A stretch of 64,000 nt of DNA from positions 372,001 through 436,000 of the forward strand of contig JACKLI010000001.1 in assembly GCA_024235995.1 (NCBI GenBank), read 5' to 3'. The translations under genes were made by a program, and so were the position numbers. This document shows, piece by piece, positions 57,830 through 64,000 of the stretch (the stretch's first letter is position 1; the number at the start of each line of letters is the position of its first letter). Source of the DNA: Burkholderiaceae bacterium (GTDB lineage: Bacteria > Pseudomonadota > Gammaproteobacteria > Burkholderiales > Burkholderiaceae_C). The notes below the pieces were generated by a model that was not told where the DNA came from, ran no database searches, and was given only the letters and a program-made list of their open reading frames with translations.

Positions 57830-58043
57830 GGGGTGTCTCCAGGGGATGCGGGCCGGGGCGGCCAATCCCTCACTGTAGGCCGGGCGGGGGGCGGATTTCC
57901 AGCGTTTGACGCGCCTCAAGAACGCCCCGGTGCACAGAACCCGATTCGATCGGCCGCTCGAAGCACGATTTTTGCACCGCGCCCCGATCCATGCCCGATC
58001 GAGCCCGGTCGATGGGCCCAGCAAGCCGTAAAATTGCGCCACC

Positions 58044-58523
58044 ATGACGTCCAGCGCACTCGACAAGCTCGACCGGGCCATCTTGCTGCGCCTGCAGGCG
58101 GACGGGCGCGCGCCCTGCGAGGCCATCGGCGAGCAGGTGGGCCTGTCGGCCAGCGCCGTGCTGCGGCGCGTCAAGCGGCTGGAGGACAGCGGCGTGATCG
58201 AGCGCACGGTGGCCCTGCTGCGGCCCGAGGCCGTGGGCCTGGGCCTGGTGGCCTACGTCAACGTGCGGCTGGAAAAGCACCAGGGCGGCGCCAAGCGCAA
58301 CCCCATGGACGAGTTCCGCGCCAGCGTGCAGGGCTGGCCCGAGGTGGTCGAATGCGCCGCGCTGACCGGCGAGATGGATTTCTTGCTGCGGCTGGTGGTG
58401 CAGGACATGGGGGCGTATTCGCGCTTCATGATGGACACGCTGCTGCGCCACCCGGCGGTGCAGGACTGCAAGACCAGCTTCGTGATGGACCGGGTCAAGT
58501 CCACCACCGCGCTGCCGATTTGA
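58044..58523 (+). CDS. Lrp/AsnC-family regulator
   Basis: 159 residues. Helix-turn-helix domain LDKLDRAILLRLQADGRAPC, LSASAVLRRVKRLEDSGVIE, then the RAM ligand domain (VVECAALTGEMDFLLRLVVQDM). Divergent from hppD with a 214-base gap, so an amino-acid-responsive (tyrosine or phenylalanine) control of hppD is a fair inference. A TAAAAT hexamer lies at 58029-58034. Confidence 0.9.
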   Translation: MTSSALDKLDRAILLRLQADGRAPCEAIGEQVGLSASAVLRRVKRLEDSGVIERTVALLRPEAVGLGLVAYVNVRLEKHQGGAKRNPMDEFRASVQGWPEVVECAALTGEMDFLLRLVVQDMGAYSRFMMDTLLRHPAVQDCKTSFVMDRVKSTTALPI

Positions 58524-58611
58524 CCTGGAAGCGGCCATCGGTCACGCTTTGGGGAGATACAGGGCAAGTTCCCGGCTCTTTGGAGTGGTAACTCTAAGGG
58601 AAAACCCTAAG

Positions 58612-59343
58612 ATGGTGCCCATGCAAACCTTCGACCTCTCCCGCCCCGCAGACGCTGCGCCGGCCGTGAGCCCCACGGTCGCCCCGGCCACGCCTCGCGC
58701 GCCCTACGCCCAGGCCAGCGCCATCGTGCCGATCCGCGAGATCGGCGTGCGCTACCGCGCGCGCATCGCGCGCCACCTGCTCGACCTGGACGAGCACGAC
58801 CGCTACCTGCGCTTCGGCTACGCGGCCAGCGACGAGCAGATCCGCCACTACGTGGACGGCCTGAACTTCGAGCGCGACCAGGTGTTCGGCATCTTCAACC
58901 GCCGCCTGCGGATGATCGCGATGGCCCACCTGGCCTACCCCGGCGACATGAGCAAGGCCAACTTTGCCGAATTCGGCGTCTCGGTCGCCAGGCACGCGCG
59001 CGGCCGCGGCTACGGCCGCCTGCTGTTCGAGCGCACCGCCATCCACGCCGTCAACCACGGGGTGGACACGCTGTACATCCACGCGCTGAGCGAAAACACC
59101 GCCATGCTGAAGATCGCGCGCAACGCCGGCGCCGTGATCGAGCGCGCCGGCAGCGAGAGCGAGTGCTACCTGCGCCTGCCCGAAGCCACCTTCAAGAGCC
59201 GCCTGGACCAGCTGCTGGCCGACCAGGTGGGCGAGGTGGACTACTGGATCAAGAGCGAAGCGGCGGCCCTGCGCAGCGTGCTGGCCACCATGCAGGAGGT
59301 GCGCGAGAGCGTGCGCGAAGGGCGGCACAAGAGCGGCAGCTGA
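58612..59343 (+). CDS. GNAT-family N-acetyltransferase
   Basis: 243 residues from the ATG at 58612; a second ATG is at 58621. The GNAT core is at about 40-180: RYRARIARHLLDLDEHDRYL, FAEFGVSVARHARGRGYGRL (acetyl-CoA loop RGRGYGR) and ALSENTAMLKIARNAGAVIE. The C-terminal helix (KSRLDQLLADQVGEVDYWIK) is extra. The acceptor is unknown. It stands alone before the corC-lnt operon. Confidence 0.85.
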   Translation: MVPMQTFDLSRPADAAPAVSPTVAPATPRAPYAQASAIVPIREIGVRYRARIARHLLDLDEHDRYLRFGYAASDEQIRHYVDGLNFERDQVFGIFNRRLRMIAMAHLAYPGDMSKANFAEFGVSVARHARGRGYGRLLFERTAIHAVNHGVDTLYIHALSENTAMLKIARNAGAVIERAGSESECYLRLPEATFKSRLDQLLADQVGEVDYWIKSEAAALRSVLATMQEVRESVREGRHKSGS

Positions 59344-59422
59344 CGGCGGATGGCGCCGGCGCCATCGCGCATCCGCTATCCTTGCGTCTCCGAGACCACC
59401 GCACGTCCTGCACCCCGCCACC

Positions 59423-60301
59423 TTGCCCGACCCCCACCCTGCGCGCCCCCATGAGCGCGAAGACAAGCGCAGCCTGCTGCGCAAGCTGATCGAGTTCATC
59501 CGCCCGGGGCCCGACTCCACCGACGAGCTGATCGAGGCCCTGGCCGAGGCCGAGGACAAGTCGCTGATCGACGCCGAGAGCCGCATCATGCTGGAGGGCG
59601 TGCTGCGCCTGTCCGACCAGAGCGCGGGCGACGTGATGGTGGCCGCCCCGCGCATGGACCTGCTGGACATCGAGGCGCCCTACGACGAGCTGCTGCGCCA
59701 GGTCATCACCACCGCGCACTCGCGCTTTCCGGTCTACCAGGGCGAGCGCGAGAACATCATCGGCATCCTGCTGGCCAAGGACCTGCTCAAGCTGCAGCGC
59801 GCGCCCCAGCTGAACCTGCGCACCCTGCTGCGCCCGCCGGTGTTCATCCCCGAGAGCAAGGGCCTGAACGACCTGCTGCGCGAGTTCCGCGCCAACCGCA
59901 ACCACCTGGCCATCGTGGTCGACGAGTTCGGCCGCACGGCCGGGCTGGTGACCATCGAGGACGTGCTGGAGGAGATCGTCGGCGAGATCGAGGACGAGTT
60001 CGACATCGAGGGCGACGCCGGCGACATCTTCGCCCTGCCCGACAACAGCTGGCGCGTGGCCGGCGACACGCCCCTGGAGCGCTTCAACGAGTCCTTCGGC
60101 GTGCACCTGGGCGCGGACCCGGACGGCGACCTGGACGTCGAGTTCGACACCATCGGCGGGCTGATCGCCCACGAGATGGGCCACGTGCCCAGCCGGGGCG
60201 AGCGCTTCAGCCTGGGCGGGCTGGACTTCGTGGTGCTGCACACCAAGGGCGGCGCGGTGCGCTGGTACAAGGTCTCGCGCACGCCGACGGGCGCCGCGTG
60301 A
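59423..60301 (+). CDS. corC: CorC/HlyC-type CBS-domain protein
   Basis: 292 residues from a TTG start; no ATG is available upstream of the conserved part. A pair of CBS domains (about 65-185, with VFIPESKGLNDLLREFRANR and AIVVDEFGRTAGLVTIEDVL) and a C-terminal transporter-associated domain (WRVAGDTPLERFNESFGVHL). It is linked to magnesium/cobalt efflux in E. coli (YbeX). The stop overlaps the lnt start as GTGA, the common corC-lnt operon. Confidence 0.93.
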   Translation: MPDPHPARPHEREDKRSLLRKLIEFIRPGPDSTDELIEALAEAEDKSLIDAESRIMLEGVLRLSDQSAGDVMVAAPRMDLLDIEAPYDELLRQVITTAHSRFPVYQGERENIIGILLAKDLLKLQRAPQLNLRTLLRPPVFIPESKGLNDLLREFRANRNHLAIVVDEFGRTAGLVTIEDVLEEIVGEIEDEFDIEGDAGDIFALPDNSWRVAGDTPLERFNESFGVHLGADPDGDLDVEFDTIGGLIAHEMGHVPSRGERFSLGGLDFVVLHTKGGAVRWYKVSRTPTGAA

Positions 60302-61851
60302 TCGCCGCCCTGATCGCGCTGGCCGCCGGCGCGCTGCACGCGCTGGCGCTGGCCGACCCCTGGACCGGCCAGGCCCACGGCTGGCTGCAGGGGCTCAGCC
60401 TGGTGCTGCTGGTGGCCTTGCTGATGCCCGCGCCGCACGCCGGGCGCCCGCGCTGGCGGCGCGGGCTGACGCTGGCCTGGCTGTTCGCGCTGGCCTGGCT
60501 GGCGGGCACCTTCTGGTGGCTGTTCATCTCGATGCACGTCTACGGCGGCCTGAGCGCGGCGCTGGCCGTGGCGGCGGTGCTGGCGCTGGCGGGCCTGCTG
60601 GCCTTGTATTACGGCGTGGCGGGCGCCCTGTTCGTGCACTGGGCGCGGCGCGAGCGGCCGGCGACGGCGGCGCTGCTGTTTGCCGCGCTATGGACGCTGG
60701 CCGAGCTGGCGCGCGGGCGCTGGTTCACCGGCTTTCCCTGGGGCGCCGGCGGCTATGCGCACGTGGACGGCGCGCTGGCCGCCCTCGCCCGCTGGGTGGG
60801 CGTGTACGGCATCGGCTTGGCGGCGGCCTGGCTGGCGGCGCTGCTGGCGCTGGCCCTGGGCCGGCGCGCAGGGCCCCAGGCGCAGCCGGCGCGCGGCCTG
60901 GCCGTTGCGGGGCTGCTGGCCGCGCTGCTGCTGGGCTGGGGGCTGGCCCGGCCCTGGCTGCCCACGCCGCCCACGCCCGCGGGCCCGCGGCTGGAGGTGG
61001 CGCTGCTGCAGGGCAACATCGCGCAGGACGAGAAGTTCATCCCCGGCACCGGCGTGGTCGATTCGCTGCGCTGGTACGGCGAGCAGCTGCAGGCCAACAC
61101 CGCCCCGCTGGTGCTGGCGCCCGAAACCGCCCTGCCGCTGCTGCCGCGCCAGCTGCCCGAGGGCTACTGGGCGGCGCTGCAGGCGCGCTACGCCCGGCCG
61201 GGCCAGGCGGCGCTGCTGGGCATGCCGCTGGGCGATCTGGATACCGGCTACACCAACTCGGCCGTCGGCCTGGCGCCAGGGCAAGCTGCGCCCTACCGCT
61301 ACGACAAGCACCACCTGGTGCCGTTCGGCGAATTCATCCCGCCGCTGTTTCGCTGGTTCGTGCAGCTGATGAACATCCCGCTGGGCGACTTCACGCCGGG
61401 CGCCATCAACCAGCCGTCCTTTGCGTGGCAGGGCCAGCGCCTGGCGCCCAACATCTGCTACGAGGACCTGTTCGGCGAGGAGCTGGCGGCGCGCTTTGCC
61501 GACCCGGCCACCGCCCCCACGGCCTTCGTCAACCTGAGCAACATCGCCTGGTTCGGCGACACGGTGGCCATCGACCAGCACCTGGCCATCAGCCGCATGC
61601 GCGCGCTGGAGTTCGAGCGCCCGGTGCTGCGCGCCACCAACACCGGCGCCACGGCCATCGTCGACGCGCAAGGCCGCGTCACGCAGCAGCTGCCGCGCCT
61701 GACGCGCGGCGTGCTGCGCGGCACCTTCCAGGGCGGCACCGGCATCACGCCCTACGCGGCGTGGGCGGCGCGCTGGGGCCTGGCGCCGCTGTGGGGCGCG
61801 GCGGCGCTGATCGTGCTGGCCGCGGCGGCGGCCGGGCGGCGCGGGGATTGA
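60298..61851 (+). CDS. lnt: Apolipoprotein N-acyltransferase
   Basis: 517 residues from a GTG start. Six to seven membrane helices precede a nitrilase-like domain (about 230-480). The catalytic triad Glu276 (APETALP), Lys337 (YDKHHLVPFGEFIP) and Cys387 (NICYEDLF) is intact. It adds the third acyl chain to lipoproteins at the periplasmic face of the inner membrane. Confidence 0.96.
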   Translation: MIAALIALAAGALHALALADPWTGQAHGWLQGLSLVLLVALLMPAPHAGRPRWRRGLTLAWLFALAWLAGTFWWLFISMHVYGGLSAALAVAAVLALAGLLALYYGVAGALFVHWARRERPATAALLFAALWTLAELARGRWFTGFPWGAGGYAHVDGALAALARWVGVYGIGLAAAWLAALLALALGRRAGPQAQPARGLAVAGLLAALLLGWGLARPWLPTPPTPAGPRLEVALLQGNIAQDEKFIPGTGVVDSLRWYGEQLQANTAPLVLAPETALPLLPRQLPEGYWAALQARYARPGQAALLGMPLGDLDTGYTNSAVGLAPGQAAPYRYDKHHLVPFGEFIPPLFRWFVQLMNIPLGDFTPGAINQPSFAWQGQRLAPNICYEDLFGEELAARFADPATAPTAFVNLSNIAWFGDTVAIDQHLAISRMRALEFERPVLRATNTGATAIVDAQGRVTQQLPRLTRGVLRGTFQGGTGITPYAAWAARWGLAPLWGAAALIVLAAAAAGRRGD

Positions 61852-61902
61852 CGGCGCGCTGCCGTCAGGGTGTGCACAACGCTCAGGCACAATGGACGCT
61901 CT

Positions 61903-62424
61903 ATGGCTGAATCCTTTTCCTACGAGCAGTTGATCGCCTCCGGCGAGGGCCGTCTGTTCGGGCCCGAGGCGGGGCGCCTGCCCCTGCCGCCCATGCTGAT
62001 GTTCGACCGCATCACGCACATCGACGACAGCGGCGGCGCGCACGGCCTGGGCAAGATCGTGGCCGAGCTGGACGTCAAGCCCGAGCTGTGGTTTTTCGCC
62101 TGCCACTTCCAGGGCGACCCGGTGATGCCCGGCTGCCTGGGGCTGGACGCCATGTGGCAGCTGATCGGCTTTTTCCTGACCTGGCTGCGCCTGCCCGGCC
62201 GCGGGCGCGCGCTGGGCGCGGGCGAGGTCAAGTTCACCGGCGAGGTGGGCCCCGACGTGAAGCTCGTGACCTACGAAATCGACATCAAGCGCGTGGTGCG
62301 CCGCAAGCTGAACATGGCCATCGGCGACGCGCGCCTGCTGGCCGACGGCAAGGAAATCTACGTCGCCAATGACTTGCGCGTGGGCCTCTTTTTACGCGAG
62401 GGCGACAGCAAGGAAACGCCATGA
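61903..62424 (+). CDS. fabA: 3-Hydroxydecanoyl-ACP dehydratase/isomerase FabA
   Basis: 173 residues. Catalytic His68 ([12 protein letters not shown]) and Asp82 ([14 protein letters not shown]) are in place. It dehydrates 3-hydroxydecanoyl-ACP and isomerises the product to the cis-3 enoyl form, the branch point for unsaturated fatty acids. The stop overlaps the fabB start (ATGA). A CACAAT hexamer at 61888-61893 is a possible -10, close to the ATG. Confidence 0.97.
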   Translation: MAESFSYEQLIASGEGRLFGPEAGRLPLPPMLMFDRITHIDDSGGAHGLGKIVAELDVKPELWFFACHFQGDPVMPGCLGLDAMWQLIGFFLTWLRLPGRGRALGAGEVKFTGEVGPDVKLVTYEIDIKRVVRRKLNMAIGDARLLADGKEIYVANDLRVGLFLREGDSKETP

Positions 62425-63638
62425 ACAAACGGCGCGTAGTCATCACGGGCGCGGGCATCGTCTCGTGCATCGGCAACGATCTGGCGGCGGTCGAGGCCTC
62501 GCTGCGCCAGGGCCGCTCGGGCATCAAGGCGGCGCCCCAGTTCGCCGAGCTGGGCCTGCGCAGCCAGGTGGCCGGCGCGCCCGAGATCGACCTGGAGTCG
62601 CGCATCGACCGCAAGCAGCTGCGCTTCATGGGCGACGCGGCGGCCTACGCGCAGATCGCGCTGGAAGACGCGATCCAGCAGGCGGGCCTGGCGCCCGGGC
62701 AGGTGAGCCACCCGCGCACCGGCCTGATCATGGGCTCGGGCGGCGGCTCGCCGGCCAACCAGATCGAGGCCGCCGACACCCTGCGCAGCAAGGGCATCCG
62801 CCGCGTCGGGCCCTACCAGGTCACGCGCTGCATGGGCTCCACGGTGTCGGCCAACCTGGCGACCAATTTCCGCATCAAGGGCATCAACTACTCCATCACC
62901 TCCGCCTGCTCGACCTCGGCGCACTGCATCGGCGCGGCCGCGCAGCAGATCGCCTGGGGCACGCAGGACGTGATGTTCGCCGGCGGCGGCGAGGAGCTGT
63001 CCTGGGGCCTGGCGCTGCTGTTCGACGGCATGGGCGCCATGTCCAGCAAGTACAACGCCACGCCCGAGAAGGCCTCGCGCCCCTACGACGCCAACCGCGA
63101 CGGCTTCGTCATCGCCGGCGGCGGCGGCGCCGTGGTGCTGGAGAGCCTGGAGCATGCGCAGGCGCGCGGCGCCACCATCCTGGCCGAGGTGGCGGGCTTC
63201 GGCATCTCGTCCGACGGCGAGGACATGGTGGCCCCGTCCGGCGAGGGCGCGGTGGCCTGCATGCGCCAGGCCATCGAGGGCCTGGCCGAGCCGATCGACT
63301 ACATCAACACCCACGGCACCTCCACCCCGGTGGGCGACGTGCCCGAGCTGCACGCCATCCGCAAGGTGTTCGGCGACCGCATCCCGCCGTTTTCCAGCAC
63401 CAAGTCGCTGGCCGGCCACTCGCAGGGCGCCACCGGCGTGCAGGAGGCCATCTTCAGCCTGATCATGCTGATGAAGGGCTTCATCGCCGGCTCGGCCAAC
63501 GTCGAGACGCCCGACCCGGCCGTGGGCGACATGCCGCTGGTCACCCGCGCGCGCGAGGCCACGCTGCGCCAGGTGCTGTCCAACAGCTTCGGCTTTGGCG
63601 GCACCAACGCCTGCCTGGTGCTGCGGCACTGGGGCTGA
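62421..63638 (+). CDS. fabB: 3-Oxoacyl-ACP synthase I FabB
   Basis: 405 residues. Nucleophile Cys163 ([12 protein letters not shown]) and the two histidines in [11 protein letters not shown] and [10 protein letters not shown] are present; the C-terminal [13 protein letters not shown] is standard. It elongates the cis-3 decenoyl-ACP made by FabA. Translationally coupled to fabA. Repeat copy G follows the stop. Confidence 0.97.
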   Translation: MNKRRVVITGAGIVSCIGNDLAAVEASLRQGRSGIKAAPQFAELGLRSQVAGAPEIDLESRIDRKQLRFMGDAAAYAQIALEDAIQQAGLAPGQVSHPRTGLIMGSGGGSPANQIEAADTLRSKGIRRVGPYQVTRCMGSTVSANLATNFRIKGINYSITSACSTSAHCIGAAAQQIAWGTQDVMFAGGGEELSWGLALLFDGMGAMSSKYNATPEKASRPYDANRDGFVIAGGGGAVVLESLEHAQARGATILAEVAGFGISSDGEDMVAPSGEGAVACMRQAIEGLAEPIDYINTHGTSTPVGDVPELHAIRKVFGDRIPPFSSTKSLAGHSQGATGVQEAIFSLIMLMKGFIAGSANVETPDPAVGDMPLVTRAREATLRQVLSNSFGFGGTNACLVLRHWG

Positions 63639-63640
63639 TC

Positions 63641-63697
63641 AGTTCAAAATTGATAGCTTCCCGCGCTTGATCGGCAGGCGCCGGAGGCCTGTTTGAC
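63641..63697 (+). repeat. Small dispersed repeat, copy G
   Basis: Reads CAAAATTGATAGCTTCCCGC, then GCTTGATCGGCAGGCGCCGG. Lies three bases after the fabB stop and about 50 before the glyQ start. Confidence 0.75.
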
Positions 63698-63745
63698 CCT
63701 CATCGCTAAAATACCGGGTTGGTCTCGACCCGGTCTTCCCCTGCC

Positions 63746-64000
63746 ATGCTCACCTTCCAGCAGATCATTCTCCAGCTCCAGCAATACTGGGACGCGCAGG
63801 GCTGCGCGCTGCTGCAGCCCTACGACATGGAGGTGGGCGCCGGCACCTCGCACACCGCCACCTTCCTGCGCGCCATCGGCCCCGAGCCCTGGAAGGCCGC
63901 CTACGTGCAGCCCAGCCGCCGCCCCAAGGACGGCCGCTACGGCGACAACCCCAACCGCGGCCAGCACTACTACCAGTACCAGGTCGTGCTCAAGCCCGCG
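63746..64000 (+). CDS. glyQ: Glycyl-tRNA synthetase alpha subunit (3' cut by window end)
   Basis: The first 85 codons are present: [20 protein letters not shown], then [20 protein letters not shown] and [20 protein letters not shown], the highly conserved start of GlyQ in the bacterial alpha2-beta2 enzyme. A TAAAAT hexamer at 63707-63712 may be its -10. The rest and glyS are outside the window. Confidence 0.97.
   Translation, partial: MLTFQQIILQLQQYWDAQGCALLQPYDMEVGAGTSHTATFLRAIGPEPWKAAYVQPSRRPKDGRYGDNPNRGQHYYQYQVVLKPA

Overview
The window is about 64 kb of very GC-rich chromosomal DNA (tRNA and rRNA genes excepted) from a betaproteobacterium of the order Burkholderiales, most likely family Comamonadaceae. 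The basis is the gene content (Bug/TctC binding proteins without partners, Gram-negative porin, monomeric isocitrate dehydrogenase, 4-hydroxyphenylpyruvate dioxygenase beside an Lrp regulator, corC-lnt, fabAB, a 16S-Ile-Ala-23S-5S operon) and a small intergenic repeat with the core GATAGCT...GCGCTTGAT, which I recall (unverified) as common in that family. The genus cannot be fixed by reading.

Layout. 1-4.7 kb: the 3' end of a flavin reductase gene, a drug/metabolite exporter, the cbpA-cbpM chaperone pair, a glycine-zipper protein, a DUF1330 protein and a LysE exporter. 4.8-10.3 kb: one complete rRNA operon on the minus strand with tRNA-Ile(GAT), tRNA-Ala(TGC), two boxA motifs, processing stems and a terminator. 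10.4-12.6 kb: acetoacetyl-CoA synthetase, whose frame contains two repeat-derived segments. 12.7-18.2 kb: TetR regulator with a palindromic operator, a three-part TRAP transporter, an SMP-30 lactonase and a cyclase-family hydrolase, apparently one uptake/catabolic operon. 18.75-22.5 kb: an atypical M19 dipeptidase-like protein and an ABC importer. 22.5-25.7 kb: zinc-ribbon protein, rsmE, an MFS protein and a membrane methyltransferase.

25.7-45.2 kb: nineteen genes in a row on the minus strand. This is an aromatic/organic-acid catabolic island: two orphan binding proteins, MFS importer, porin, Rieske oxygenase plus reductase, flavin monooxygenase, extradiol-type dioxygenase, aldehyde dehydrogenase, aspartate-dehydrogenase-like protein, ThDP enzyme, two SDRs (one without its catalytic Tyr/Lys), cupin, hydrolases, IclR regulator and a 93-residue protein of unknown function. 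The natural reading is uptake, ring oxygenation, meta-cleavage and processing of the product. The substrate cannot be named from sequence.

45.4-50.5 kb: glutathione transferase, cupredoxin, lipoprotein, hydrolase, isocitrate dehydrogenase. 50.7-56.6 kb: UDP-glucose dehydrogenase, UDP-glucuronate 4-epimerase type protein and an ArnT/GT39-type transferase, divergent from a polyprenyl-phosphate GT2 enzyme and a flippase-like membrane protein that carries a frameshift. Together these resemble a complete lipid-linked galacturonic acid glycosylation module. 56.7-64 kb: hppD, Lrp regulator, GNAT protein, corC-lnt, fabA-fabB and the start of glyQ.

No insertion sequence, prophage, CRISPR array or integration site was seen. 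The most notable signals are the dispersed small repeat (seven copies, one inside a gene and one forming a gene's 3' end), the catabolic island with its unusual SDR and small unknown protein, and the uronic acid glycosylation module.
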